A stretch of 64,000 nt of DNA from Streptomyces albireticuli (GTDB lineage: Bacteria; Actinomycetota; Actinomycetes; Streptomycetales; Streptomycetaceae). Positions 33,842 through 43,026 of this stretch are shown piece by piece. The notes beneath the pieces were generated by a model. It saw nothing but the letters and a program-made list of their open reading frames with translations. It had not been told where the DNA came from and made no database searches. Each line of letters begins with the position of its first letter. Position 1 is the first letter of the stretch. Location: NCBI RefSeq assembly GCF_002192455.1, contig NZ_CP021744.1, positions 1,240,001 through 1,304,000 of the forward strand. Reading direction: 5' to 3'. The position numbers were made by a program, and so were the translations under genes.

Positions 33842-36214
33842 GTGACGGCATCTGGGGCGTCGATCGAAGGCAGGATCGCCGAGGAACTCGGTGTGCGGGA
33901 GCGGCAGGTGAAGGCGGCGGTCGACCTGCTCGACAGCGGGTCCACCGTGCCCTTCATCGCGCGCTACCGCAAGGAAGCGACCGAGATGCTCGACGACGCG
34001 CAGCTGCGCACGCTCGAGGAGCGGCTGCGCTATCTGCGGGAGCTGGAGGACCGGCGGACGGCGGTCCTGGAGTCGGTGCGCTCCCAGGGCAAGCTGGACG
34101 AGGCGCTGGAGGCGCGGATCCTCGCCGCCGACTCCAAGGCCCGCCTGGAGGACATCTACCTCCCCTTCAAGCCCAAGCGGCGCACCAAGGCGCAGATCGC
34201 CCGCGAGGCCGGTCTGGAGCCGCTCGCGGACGGCCTGCTGCGCGACCCCGGCGTGGAGCCGGCGGCCGCCGCGGCGGCCTTCGTCGACCCGGCGAAGGGC
34301 GTGGCGGACGCGGCCGCGGCCCTGGAGGGCGCCCGCGCCGTCCTCACCGAGCGGTTCGGCGAGGACGCCGACCTGATCGGCGAGCTGCGCGAGCGCATGT
34401 GGACGCGCGGCCGGGTCGCGGCGAAGGTGCGCGAGGGCAAGGAGGAGGCGGGCGCCAAGTTCGCCGACTACTTCGACTTCGCCGAGCCCTTCACCGAGCT
34501 GCCCTCGCACCGGGTGCTGGCCATGCTCCGCGGCGAGAAGGAGGAGGTCCTCGACCTCACCCTGGAGCCCGAGGAGCCCCCGGCCGACGGCGCGGCCGCC
34601 GGCCCGAGCTCGTACGAGCTGGCGGTGGCCCGCCGCTTCGGCATCGCGGACCGCGGCCGCCCGGCGGACAAGTGGCTGGGCGACACCGTGCGCTGGGCCT
34701 GGCGCACCCGGATCCTCGTCCACCTCGGCATCGACCTCCGGCTGCGGCTGCGGCAGGCCGCCGAGGACGAGGCCGTCCGGGTCTTCGCCGCCAACCTCCG
34801 GGACCTGCTGCTCGCGGCCCCGGCCGGGACGCGCGCCACGATGGGCCTCGACCCCGGGTTCCGTACGGGCGTGAAGGTCGCCGTCGTCGACGCCACCGGC
34901 AAGGTGTCCGCCACCGAGACGATCTACCCGCACGTCCCGCAGAACAAGTGGGACGCCTCGCTGGCCACCCTGGCCCGGCTGGCCCGGGAGCACGGCGTCG
35001 AGCTGATCGCGATCGGCAACGGCACGGCCTCCCGCGAGACGGACAAGCTCGCGACGGACCTGATCGCCCGCCATCCGGAGCTGAAGCTCACGAAGGTGAT
35101 GGTGTCCGAGGCCGGCGCCTCGGTCTACTCCGCCTCCGCGTTCGCCTCGCAGGAGCTGCCCGGTCTGGACGTCTCGCTGCGCGGCGCGGTCTCCATCGCG
35201 CGCCGTCTCCAGGACCCGCTCGCCGAGCTGGTGAAGATCGACCCCAAGTCGATCGGCGTCGGCCAGTACCAGCACGACCTGTCCGAGGTGAAGCTCTCCC
35301 GCTCCCTCGACGCGGTCGTGGAGGACTGCGTCAACGGCGTGGGCGTCGACGTCAACACCGCGTCCGCGCCCCTGCTCTCGCGGGTCTCGGGCATCAGCTC
35401 CGGCCTCGCCGAGAACATCGTCGCCCACCGCGACGCCAACGGCCCCTTCCGGTCCCGCCGCGCGCTCAAGGACGTCTCCCGGCTCGGCCCCAAGGCGTAC
35501 GAGCAGTGCGCCGGCTTCCTGCGCATCCGCGGCGGCGACGACCCGCTGGACGCGTCCAGCGTCCACCCCGAGGCGTATCCCGTGGTGCGGGCGATGGTGA
35601 AGTCGACGGGCGGCGAGGTCGCGGCGCTCATCGGCAACACCTCCGTGCTCCGCTCGCTGCGCCCGGAGACCTTCGTCGACGACTCCTTCGGCCTGCCGAC
35701 CGTCACCGACATCCTCCGCGAGCTGGAGAAGCCGGGCCGCGACCCGCGCCCGGCGTTCCGGACGGCGACGTTCAAGGACGGCGTGGAGAAGATCGGCGAC
35801 CTGACGCCGGGGATGATCCTGGAGGGCGTCGTCACCAATGTCGCCGCGTTCGGCGCCTTCGTCGACGTGGGTGTGCACCAGGACGGGCTCGTGCACGTCT
35901 CGGCGATGTCGAAGACGTTCGTGAAGGACCCCCGGGACGTGGTGAAGCCGGGGGACATCGTGCGGGTGAAGGTGATGGACGTCGACATCCCGCGCAAGCG
36001 GATCTCGCTGACGCTGCGGCTGGAGGACGGGGCGCCTTCCGGTGGGGGGCCGCAGGAGCGGGCGGACCGTGGGGACCGTGGGGGTCAGCGGCGGGGTGGT
36101 ACGCCGCGGCCGCGGCGGGCGGAGGCTCCACGTGGGGCTGCGGCTCCGGCGAACGACGCGATGGCGGACGCGTTGCGGCGGGCGGGGCTGCTGGGCGGGC
36201 CGAAGGGGAAGTAG
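33842..36214 (+). CDS. tex: Tex-family RNA-binding transcription accessory protein
   Basis: A 790-residue Tex protein, an RNA-binding factor linked to transcription. The order of domains is an N-terminal helical Tex domain (VPFIARYRKEATEML about residue 40), a YqgF/RNase-H-like domain (LDPGFRTGVKVAVVD about residue 335), a helix-hairpin-helix (about 500-560) and an S1 domain (about 655-730; VTNVAAFGAFVDVGVHQDGL). The C-terminal 60 residues are Arg/Gly-rich and disordered. GTG 33842 is chosen with CGGAG 9 nt upstream. It ends at a large palindromic repeat element. Confidence 0.95.
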   Translation: MTASGASIEGRIAEELGVRERQVKAAVDLLDSGSTVPFIARYRKEATEMLDDAQLRTLEERLRYLRELEDRRTAVLESVRSQGKLDEALEARILAADSKARLEDIYLPFKPKRRTKAQIAREAGLEPLADGLLRDPGVEPAAAAAAFVDPAKGVADAAAALEGARAVLTERFGEDADLIGELRERMWTRGRVAAKVREGKEEAGAKFADYFDFAEPFTELPSHRVLAMLRGEKEEVLDLTLEPEEPPADGAAAGPSSYELAVARRFGIADRGRPADKWLGDTVRWAWRTRILVHLGIDLRLRLRQAAEDEAVRVFAANLRDLLLAAPAGTRATMGLDPGFRTGVKVAVVDATGKVSATETIYPHVPQNKWDASLATLARLAREHGVELIAIGNGTASRETDKLATDLIARHPELKLTKVMVSEAGASVYSASAFASQELPGLDVSLRGAVSIARRLQDPLAELVKIDPKSIGVGQYQHDLSEVKLSRSLDAVVEDCVNGVGVDVNTASAPLLSRVSGISSGLAENIVAHRDANGPFRSRRALKDVSRLGPKAYEQCAGFLRIRGGDDPLDASSVHPEAYPVVRAMVKSTGGEVAALIGNTSVLRSLRPETFVDDSFGLPTVTDILRELEKPGRDPRPAFRTATFKDGVEKIGDLTPGMILEGVVTNVAAFGAFVDVGVHQDGLVHVSAMSKTFVKDPRDVVKPGDIVRVKVMDVDIPRKRISLTLRLEDGAPSGGGPQERADRGDRGGQRRGGTPRPRRAEAPRGAAAPANDAMADALRRAGLLGGPKGK

Positions 36215-36216
36215 CC

Positions 36217-36462
36217 GCTGCGCGGGGCTTTTTCCCCAGCCCCGCCCCTTCCCGCTGCATCCGATGTGCGGCTCCGCCGCGTGCGGGGCTCCGCCCCGGA
36301 CCCCGGTCCTCGAACTCCCCCAGCTACCGCTGGGAGGTGCCCCCGGACGGGCTGAAATCAGCCCGTCCGGCGCTTGAGGACACCGCGCGTCAGCGCGGCC
36401 GGGGGCCTGGGGGCGAAGCCCCCAGTCACGGGAAGGGGCGGGTAGGGGAAAAAGCCGCCCGC
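36217..36462. repeat. Palindromic intergenic repeat element, copy 1
   Basis: A nested palindrome fills the gap between convergent tex and ABC-F genes. Outer inverted repeats TTTTTCCCC...CTTCCCG (36228-36253) and CGGGAAGGGGCGGG...GGGGAAAAA (36428-36452) flank an inner 13-bp stem CCGGACGGGCTGA-AA-TCAGCCCGTCCGG (36343-36370) followed by CGCTTGAGGAC. Matching copies occur at 49856-49960 and 54281-54572. I recall this sequence type as frequent between Streptomyces genes. Function is unproven; bidirectional termination fits here. Confidence 0.8.
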
Positions 36463-36493
36463 AGGGCTCTCAGCTCGCCCTCAGGCCCGTACG

Positions 36494-38131
36494 TCAGCGT
36501 TCCGTCACCCGCCCCGCCGCGACCTCGATCCGGCGAGTCGTCCGCACAGCGTCCAGCATCCGCCGGTCGTGCGTCACCAGCAGCAACGTCCCGTCGTACG
36601 AGTCCAGGGCCGACTCCAGCTGCTCGATCGCCGGCAGGTCGAGATGGTTCGTGGGCTCGTCCAGGACGAGGAGGTTGACTCCCCGGGCCTGGAGGAGGGC
36701 CAGGGCCGCGCGGGTGCGCTCGCCCGGGGAGAGGGTCTCGGCCCGGCGCAGCACGTGTGCCGCCTTCAGGCCGAACTTGGCGAGCAGGGTGCGGACGTCC
36801 GCGGGCTCCAGCTCGGGGACGGCCGCCCCGAAGGCGTCCAGCAGGGTGTCCGTGCCGAGGAACAGGCCGCGCGCCTGGTCGACCTCGCCGACGACGACGC
36901 CGGGGCCCAGGGCCGCGGCGCCCGCGTCCAGCGGCAGCCGGCCGAGCAGGGCGGCGAGCAGGGTGGACTTGCCGGAGCCGTTGACCCCGGTGATGGCGAC
37001 CCGGTCCGCCCAGTCGATCTGGAGGTCGACGGGGCCGAAGGCGAAGGAGCCGCGGCGCACCTCGGCGCCGCGCAGGGTGGCCACGACCGCCCCGGAGCGC
37101 GGCGCGGCGGCGATCTCCATGCGCAGCTCCCACTCCTTGCGGGGCTCCTCGACGACGTCCAGGCGCTCGATGAGCCGCTCCGTCTGCCGGGCCTTGGCCG
37201 CCTGCTTCTCCGTCGACTCGGCGCGCAGCTTGCGGCCGATCTTGTCGTTGTCGGTGGCCTTGCGGCGGGCGTTGCGGACGCCCTTCTCCATCCAGTTCCG
37301 CTGGGTGTTCGCGCGGGACTCCAGGGCGGCGCGGGTGTCGGCGTACTGCTCGTACTCCTCGCGGGCGTGCCGGCGGGCGGTCTCGCGCTCCTCCAGATAG
37401 GCGTCGTAGCCGCCGCCGTAGAGGGTGATCTGCTGCTGGGCGAGGTCGAGTTCGAGGACCTTGTCGACGGTGCGGGCGAGGAACTCGCGGTCGTGGCTGA
37501 CCAGGACCGTGCCGGCGCGCAGGCCGGTGACGAAGCTCTCCAGGCGGGCGAGGCCCTCCAGGTCGAGGTCGTTGGTGGGCTCGTCGAGCAGGAAGACGTC
37601 GTAGCGGCTGAGGAGCAGGGAGGCGAGGCCGGCGCGGGCGGCCTGGCCGCCGGAGAGGCTGGTCATGTGCCGGTCGAGGTCGACGGTGAGGCCCAGGGAG
37701 GCGGTGACCTCCTCGGCGCGCTCGTCCAGGTCGGCGCCGCCGAGGGCGAGCCAGCGGTCGAGCCCGAGGGCGTACGCGTCGTCCGCGCCCGGGGCGCCGT
37801 CGACGAGGGCCTGGGTGGCGGCGTCGAGCGCGGCCTGGGCCTCGGCGACGCCGGTGCGGCGGGCGAGGAAGGCGCGGACCGTCTCGCCGGGGCGGCGCTC
37901 GGGCTCCTGGGGCAGGTGGCCGACGTTCGCCGTGGGCGGGCTGAGCCGGAGCGTGCCCTCCTCGGGGGTGTCCAGGCCGGCCAGCAGCCGCAGCAGGGTG
38001 GACTTGCCGGCGCCGTTGGCGCCGACCAGGCCGATGACGTCGCCGGGGGCGACGACGAGGTCGAGGCCGGCGAAGAGGGTGCGGTCACCGTGCCCTGCGG
38101 CGAGGTCCTTGGCGACGAGAGTGGTGCTCAT
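36494..38131 (-). CDS. ABC-F family ATPase
   Basis: A 545-residue soluble protein with two ABC domains and no membrane segments. Walker A motifs are GANGAGKST (about residue 36) and GVNGSGKST (about 370). Signature motifs are SLSGGQAARAGLASLL and LSPGERTRAALALL, and Walker B motifs are VFLLDEPTNDLD and LLVLDEPTNHLD. A charged linker of about 80 residues joins the domains. ABC-F proteins act on the ribosome in translation control or antibiotic protection; which role applies cannot be told here. It is convergent with tex. Confidence 0.93.
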   Translation of the reverse strand: MSTTLVAKDLAAGHGDRTLFAGLDLVVAPGDVIGLVGANGAGKSTLLRLLAGLDTPEEGTLRLSPPTANVGHLPQEPERRPGETVRAFLARRTGVAEAQAALDAATQALVDGAPGADDAYALGLDRWLALGGADLDERAEEVTASLGLTVDLDRHMTSLSGGQAARAGLASLLLSRYDVFLLDEPTNDLDLEGLARLESFVTGLRAGTVLVSHDREFLARTVDKVLELDLAQQQITLYGGGYDAYLEERETARRHAREEYEQYADTRAALESRANTQRNWMEKGVRNARRKATDNDKIGRKLRAESTEKQAAKARQTERLIERLDVVEEPRKEWELRMEIAAAPRSGAVVATLRGAEVRRGSFAFGPVDLQIDWADRVAITGVNGSGKSTLLAALLGRLPLDAGAAALGPGVVVGEVDQARGLFLGTDTLLDAFGAAVPELEPADVRTLLAKFGLKAAHVLRRAETLSPGERTRAALALLQARGVNLLVLDEPTNHLDLPAIEQLESALDSYDGTLLLVTHDRRMLDAVRTTRRIEVAAGRVTER

Positions 38132-38184
38132 ATCCCCTCGACTCTAGCCGCTGGAGGGGACGGTTCCGTACCGGATTTCCGTGG

Positions 38185-38215
38185 GGTGGCCCCGCCCCGG
38201 CGGGGCGGGGCCACC
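38185..38215 (-). terminator. Strong hairpin after S15 peptidase gene
   Basis: GGTGGCCCCGCCCC-GGC-GGGGCGGGGCCACC is a perfect 14-bp stem with a 3-nt loop, 16 nt past the S15 peptidase stop. Confidence 0.7.
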
Positions 38216-38230
38216 GAGGGGCGGAAGAGG

Positions 38231-40237
38231 TCAGCGGGTGCCGGCGGGGAGGTGGTCGAGGCCGGCCGGGGGCCGGATGCCGGGCCGCGGTGTGCCGGTG
38301 GGGGGCGCGGGCCGTTCCGTGGCCCGGTGGTCACCGGCGGTGGCGCGGGCGAAGGCCGCGTAGCCGCCGACGAGGGGCAGCCGGGCGGTGGTGCCGCGCA
38401 GGTCCACCGTGACGCGCGGGGTGGTGGAGGCGGGCTCGATGAGACCCGCGTCCGTGCCGGCGACGATCAGGGCCAGCCGGTGGCCGGCGGGGACGACGTG
38501 GTCGGTGGCGGCGAGGTCGAGGGAGATCCTGTAGGGCTTGCCGGGGGTGACGGGCCGTGCGGGGGCGGGGTCGGCGTAGTGGCCGAGGTCGGCCCAGCCG
38601 CGGCTGAAGACGGTGTGGCCGACCTGTTCCTTGTCGGCCTCGGTCCGCTTGAAGCAGCCGGTGTCCTGCGGGGTGCCGCTGCCCCAGCAGCTGCGGTCGT
38701 CGAGGGTGAGGATGCCCTCGCCGCGTGCCGCGTAGTCGCGGACGGTGGCGGGGCCGAGGTCGACGAGGACGGCGGAGAGGTGGGCGGAGGCGGTGGACGG
38801 GGTGACGGTCAGGTCGACGCGCGAGGAGCCGGAGAGCCGCAGGTCGCGGGTGAGCGGCGGGGTGACGAAGCCGGTCTTGCCGGGGGTCGGCTCGTCGATC
38901 CGGGTGGCCCAGTCGTGCTCGTTCAGCTTGGGGTCGTCGGTGAACGCGGCGGTGGCGCCGCGCGGCGCGGGGGCGAGGCCGAGGGTGCCGACGCCGGTCA
39001 CGGGGCCCTCGGCGGGGCGCAGGGCGGTGGTCCGGGTGCCGCCGGGCGGCCAGACGCGGTCGGTGGACCACTGGTCGGGGGCGCGCTCGATGTCCGCCAT
39101 CGGTTCGCGATCGACGCCGTTGTCGTAGCCGAGGAGGTAGTGGTCGAACCAGCGGTGCAGGGTGGGGACCCAGGCCTCGCGGCGGAAGTCGAAGGGGTCG
39201 ACGTGGCCGGTCTGGGAGAGCCAGATCTTGCGCTCGACGCCTTCCTCGGCGAGCGCGTCCCACCACTGGCCGAAATGCTTGGTGCGGACGTTGAGGTCCT
39301 GCATGCCGTGCACGACGAACACGCTGGCGCGGACGTTCCCGGCGTCGGGGACGTAGTCGCGGGCGTCCCACTGCGGCGTCCGGTCGCCGTTGCGCGGCGC
39401 CCCTTCGGCCAGCGCGCGCTTGACGGCCTTGCAGCGGCCGAGCGCCTCGGGGCTCTCGACGCGGGTGGCGAGGCCGTCGGGGCCGCCGTCGTAGAGGGCG
39501 GCGCCCTTGGCGAAGTAGTAGTCGTACCAGGAGCTGATCGCCCCGATCGGGACGATGGTCTTCAGGCCCTCGACCCCGGTGGCGGCGACGCCGTTGGCGA
39601 CGGTGCCGTCGTAGCTCTTGCCGATCATGCCGACGGCGCCGGTGGTCCAGGACGCCTCGGCGGTGTCCTGGCCGGTGCGGGTGCGGTAGCCGTGGGCGCG
39701 GCCGTTCAGCCAGTCGACGACGGACTTCGCGGACTGGACGTCGGAGCGGCCGCCGATGTCCACGCAGCCGTCGGAACGGTTCGTTCCGGCAAGGTCGACG
39801 AGGACGACCGCGTAACCGCGCGGTACGAAGTAGTTGTCGTAGTACAGGGGGAACTGTACGGGGGCGCCTTGCGCGTCGTAGGTCTTCTTCTGTCCCTCGT
39901 TGCCCCGCCCGCAACAGGAGTAGTAGGGGCTGGCGTCCATGATGACCGGGACGCGGCGGCCCTGCTCGGCGGCCTCCCGGGGGCGGACGATGTCGACGGC
40001 GACGCGGTCGGTGCGGCCGTCGCCGTCACCGTCGACCCGGGTGTCGACCCAGACGGACTCACGGACGGCACGGTCGTACGAATAGACGGGTCTGCTCACG
40101 CCGTTCGAGCCGCCTCGCTCGGCCGCGGCGTTCGCCGTGCTCGCCGCCGGGGGCAGCAGAACGGCCGTCAGGGCGGCCAGCACCGCCATGACGAGGGGGG
40201 TCCAGGGTATGCGGGTGTCCCGCGGGTGTCTACGCAC
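38231..40237 (-). CDS. Secreted Xaa-Pro dipeptidyl-peptidase (S15/PepX family)
   Basis: A 668-residue exported serine peptidase. The N-terminus has a Sec-type signal (VMAVLAALTAVLLPPA) ending near ANAAAE. The alpha/beta-hydrolase domain carries the nucleophile in GMIGKSYDG, with the catalytic Asp region DARDYVPDAGNVRASVFVVHG and the His in LSQTGHVDPFD. The C-terminal PepX_C-like jelly-roll (about 400-600) completes the family architecture. The GTG start at 40237 lacks a clear ribosome-binding site. It is divergent from an M1 aminopeptidase, so two extracellular peptide-trimming enzymes share one intergenic region. Confidence 0.92.
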   Translation of the reverse strand: MRRHPRDTRIPWTPLVMAVLAALTAVLLPPAASTANAAAERGGSNGVSRPVYSYDRAVRESVWVDTRVDGDGDGRTDRVAVDIVRPREAAEQGRRVPVIMDASPYYSCCGRGNEGQKKTYDAQGAPVQFPLYYDNYFVPRGYAVVLVDLAGTNRSDGCVDIGGRSDVQSAKSVVDWLNGRAHGYRTRTGQDTAEASWTTGAVGMIGKSYDGTVANGVAATGVEGLKTIVPIGAISSWYDYYFAKGAALYDGGPDGLATRVESPEALGRCKAVKRALAEGAPRNGDRTPQWDARDYVPDAGNVRASVFVVHGMQDLNVRTKHFGQWWDALAEEGVERKIWLSQTGHVDPFDFRREAWVPTLHRWFDHYLLGYDNGVDREPMADIERAPDQWSTDRVWPPGGTRTTALRPAEGPVTGVGTLGLAPAPRGATAAFTDDPKLNEHDWATRIDEPTPGKTGFVTPPLTRDLRLSGSSRVDLTVTPSTASAHLSAVLVDLGPATVRDYAARGEGILTLDDRSCWGSGTPQDTGCFKRTEADKEQVGHTVFSRGWADLGHYADPAPARPVTPGKPYRISLDLAATDHVVPAGHRLALIVAGTDAGLIEPASTTPRVTVDLRGTTARLPLVGGYAAFARATAGDHRATERPAPPTGTPRPGIRPPAGLDHLPAGTR

Positions 40238-40323
40238 GGCCGGACGGTAGCGCGGCCCAACTACCGGGCAGAAGGGGGCGGAAGAGGCCCCTCGTGACGG
40301 CTCGTGCCCCAGGTGATGACAGG

Positions 40324-40344
40324 CACATGTCGGTCACATGTCGG
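40324..40344. promoter_or_regulatory. Two 11-bp direct repeats between divergent peptidase genes
   Basis: CACATGTCGG occurs at 40324-40333 and 40335-40344, an 11-bp period. The repeats lie in the 188-bp gap between S15 and M1 peptidase starts, 82 nt before the M1 start. The spacing matches PhoP direct-repeat units of Streptomyces but the sequence matches only partly (GGTCA), so any assignment to PhoP is weak. Confidence 0.4.
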
Positions 40345-40425
40345 GTTGCCCCATGGACATTCCCGTGCCCGGGATGAATACATAGGCTTCGAGTGATCGT
40401 TCTCCTCTACGAGTTGGAGTGACTC

Positions 40426-41934
40426 GTGCGACACAGACTCATCGTTCCGAGCGCGGCCGCGGCCTGCCTGCTGCTGGCGATCCCTGCGTCGGCGGCCGAC
40501 GCCACGCCGGGGGCCCCGGGCGTCGGGGACTCGTACTACCCGACCGCGGGGAACGGCGGCTACGACGTCTCCCACTACGATCTGCGCCTGAAGTACCAGC
40601 CGAAGACGGACAAGCTGGAGGGCACGGCGACCCTGCTGGCCACCACCACCCAGCAGCTGTCCCGCTTCAACCTCGACTTCGCGCTCGACGTGAGCGAGGT
40701 GCTGATCAACGGCAAGAAGGCGACGTACGCCACCACCGGCGCCCACGAGCTGGAGATCACTCCGTCCTCCCCGCTGGAGAAGGGCAAGCAGATCAGCGTG
40801 GTGGTCCGCTACAGCGGCACCCCGTCCCAGGTGAAGATCGACGGCTTCACCGCCTGGAACCGCACGCCGGACGGCGCGGTCGTGGCGCAGGAGCCCGAGT
40901 CGGCGTACTGGTGGTTCCCGAGCAACGACCACCCGACCGACAAGGCCACCTACGACATCTCGGTCTCGGTGCCGGACGACGTCCAGGCCATCAGCAACGG
41001 CGTCCTGGCCTCGCAGTCCTCGAAGCTCGGCTGGACGCGCTACAACTGGCGCTCCACCAAGCCGCAGGCCAGCTATCTGACCACGCTGGCGGTCGGCAAG
41101 TTCGAGATCACCACCGACACCACCGCCAACGGCCTGCCGGTGGTCAACGCCTACAGCAAGGACCTCGGCGACAACGCCGCGTCCGCCAAGGCCAGCATCG
41201 AGCGCTCCGCCGAGATCGTCGACTGGGGCAGCACGCTCTTCGGCCCGTACCCCTTCAACGCGCTCGGCGGCTACGTGCCCAACGTGAAGACGGGCTACGC
41301 GCTGGAGACCCAGACCCGCCCGTACTACAGCCCCTCGGGCTTCGCCAACGGCGCGAACACCTCACTGGTCGTGCACGAGCTGGCGCACCAGTGGTTCGGT
41401 GACAGCGTGTCGGTGAAGAACTGGCGCGACATCTGGGTCAACGAGGGCTTCGCGACCTACGCGCAGTGGCTGTGGTCGGAGAAGGAGGGCGAGGGCACCG
41501 CGCAGGAGCTCGCGCAGTACGTCTACGACTCGGTCCCGGCCGACAACGCCTTCTGGACCGTGAAGCCGGGCGACCCGGGCGCCGACCGGCAGTTCGACCG
41601 CGCCGTCTACAACCGTGGCGCCGTCGCCCTTCAGGCGCTGCGCAACACCGTCGGCGACAAGACGTTCTTCACCATCCTCAAGCAGTGGCCGACCGAGAAC
41701 AAGTTCGGCAACGCCTCCGTGCAGGACTTCGTGAAGTACGCCGAGAAGGTCTCCGGCAAGAAGCTGGCCCCGCTCTTCGACACCTGGCTGTTCACCCCGT
41801 CGAAGCCCGCTTCCCTGCCCGCGCCCGGCGGCAAGGCGGGCAAGCCCGCCAAGTCCGCGAAGTCGCTGGCGGCCACCCCGCAGCCCAAGTCCTGGAAGAA
41901 GATCCAGGAGGCGCAGGCCGCCCACCGGCACTGA
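40426..41934 (+). CDS. Secreted M1-family aminopeptidase
   Basis: A 502-residue zinc metallopeptidase. A signal peptide (AAAACLLLAIPASAADA) precedes the beta-sheet N-terminal domain. The zinc motif is HELAHQWFGD (about residue 317), followed by NEGFATYAQWLW with the third ligand Glu. The exopeptidase GAMEN motif is not conserved; the aligned region is YALETQTRPYYS. There is no long C-terminal helical domain; the protein ends in a Lys/Pro/Ala-rich tail. The GTG start has GGAG 8 nt upstream. Confidence 0.93.
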   Translation: MRHRLIVPSAAAACLLLAIPASAADATPGAPGVGDSYYPTAGNGGYDVSHYDLRLKYQPKTDKLEGTATLLATTTQQLSRFNLDFALDVSEVLINGKKATYATTGAHELEITPSSPLEKGKQISVVVRYSGTPSQVKIDGFTAWNRTPDGAVVAQEPESAYWWFPSNDHPTDKATYDISVSVPDDVQAISNGVLASQSSKLGWTRYNWRSTKPQASYLTTLAVGKFEITTDTTANGLPVVNAYSKDLGDNAASAKASIERSAEIVDWGSTLFGPYPFNALGGYVPNVKTGYALETQTRPYYSPSGFANGANTSLVVHELAHQWFGDSVSVKNWRDIWVNEGFATYAQWLWSEKEGEGTAQELAQYVYDSVPADNAFWTVKPGDPGADRQFDRAVYNRGAVALQALRNTVGDKTFFTILKQWPTENKFGNASVQDFVKYAEKVSGKKLAPLFDTWLFTPSKPASLPAPGGKAGKPAKSAKSLAATPQPKSWKKIQEAQAAHRH

Positions 41935-41973
41935 CCTGATCCGGCTCGCCGGTCCGGCCCACCCCGGTCCCGA

Positions 41974-42010
41974 GGGCCCGGCGCTCCGCGTGACGCGGCG
42001 CGCCGGGCCC
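41974..42010. terminator. Bidirectional hairpin
   Basis: GGGCCCGGCGC pairs perfectly with GCGCCGGGCCC across a 15-nt loop between the convergent M1 peptidase and VOC genes; the loop itself can form CCGCGT/ACGCGG. Confidence 0.65.
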
Positions 42011-42046
42011 TTCGCCGTCTCCCGCCGGGGAGCCGGGCGGTCCGGG

Positions 42047-42853
42047 TCAGCCCTTGGCGTCCTCGACCGGGGTGAGCACCACGAAGTCGGCGCCCGCCGG
42101 GTCGAGGCAGACGGCCAGCCGGCCCACGCCCTCCGCGTCCTCGGGGCCCATCTGGACGGAGCCGCCGCCGGCCGTGACCCTCGCGACCGTGGCGTCGCAG
42201 TCCGCCGTCGCGAAGACCGGGTGCCAGTAGGGCTTGCCGCCGTTCAGCGAGAGGTCGTCCGAGGAGAGCTCCATCAGGCCGCCGTGCATCCGCTCCTCGC
42301 CCTGGCCCGCCGGGGTGAGGAGGAAGTACGTGCCCCCGCCGCCGGGCAGCGGCATGTCCGAGGTCGTCCAGCCGAACAGAGCGCCGTAGAACTCCTTCGC
42401 CCCGGCGGCGTCGGTGGTGTAGAGCTCGGTCCAGCACAGGGAGCCCGGGGCATCGGCATGCTCGAAGCCGCCCTCGGTCTCCCCCGGCTGCCAGACGGCG
42501 AACTGCCCGCCCTGGGGGTCGGTGAGCTGGGCCATCGAGCCGTATTCGCCGGCGTCGGTGGGGGCGACGCGGACGGTGCCGCCCGCCTGCTCCGCGGCCT
42601 GCGCGGTGGCCCGCGCGTCGGTGGTGCGGAAATAGATCATCCAGGCCGGGCGGGCGCCCTCCTCGGTCAGCGGGCCGACGCCGGCGACCGTCTTGCCGTC
42701 GGTCCTGAAGAGGCCGTAGTCGCCCGCCTCGTCGCCGAACGGCTTGAACTCCCAGTCGAACACCGTGCTGTAGAAGGCCGCGGTGGCCGGGATGTCACGG
42801 GAGCCGAGGTCCAGCCAGCACGGGGAACCGGGGACGAAGTCCGTAGTGATCAT
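42047..42853 (-). CDS. Two-domain VOC (glyoxalase/bleomycin-resistance-like) protein
   Basis: A 268-residue protein made of two tandem VOC domains (about 1-125 and 135-262). Each starts with the family-typical pattern (GSPCWLDLGSRDIPATAAFY and GSLCWTELYTTDAAGAKEFY) followed by LFGWT or VFDWEFKP. This is the pattern of the YdfO/CFP-30-like proteins annotated as hydroxylase or glyoxalase-like with no firm function. It is divergent from a MerR regulator; 173 nt separate the two starts. Confidence 0.85.
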   Translation of the reverse strand: MITTDFVPGSPCWLDLGSRDIPATAAFYSTVFDWEFKPFGDEAGDYGLFRTDGKTVAGVGPLTEEGARPAWMIYFRTTDARATAQAAEQAGGTVRVAPTDAGEYGSMAQLTDPQGGQFAVWQPGETEGGFEHADAPGSLCWTELYTTDAAGAKEFYGALFGWTTSDMPLPGGGGTYFLLTPAGQGEERMHGGLMELSSDDLSLNGGKPYWHPVFATADCDATVARVTAGGGSVQMGPEDAEGVGRLAVCLDPAGADFVVLTPVEDAKG

Positions 42854-42953
42854 GACGATCTCCCTTCACGGGTCCTTGTCAAGCCAGCGTCCCACCGGGC
42901 ACTGACAACCGCGCCCCGTGGCCGGGCAGCCCCCGCTCCCGACACCCGCGTGA

Positions 42954-42992
42954 GGTTTCACAGTGATGGTGGTACAGCAATACTGAGAAACC
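42954..42992. promoter_or_regulatory. Inverted repeat/promoter region upstream of MerR gene
   Basis: GGTTTC (42954-42959) and GAAACC (42987-42992) face each other around an AT-richer core containing TTCACA and CAATACT, possible -35 and -10 elements. It sits 35 nt before the MerR ATG and could be the site for autoregulation. Confidence 0.35.
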
Positions 42993-43026
42993 CGAAGGGC
43001 GCGGAACAGAGAGCGAGGCGTCGCCG

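Noticed and set aside
36569..40297. A 1242-codon plus-strand open frame
   Set aside because: It lies antisense to the ABC-F and S15 peptidase genes, has extreme Gly/Ala/Val/Asp bias and no motifs. GC-rich codon use commonly leaves the antisense frame open.
40324..40344. A confident PhoP box
   Set aside because: Only the 11-bp spacing and GGTCA match; the rest of the unit does not.
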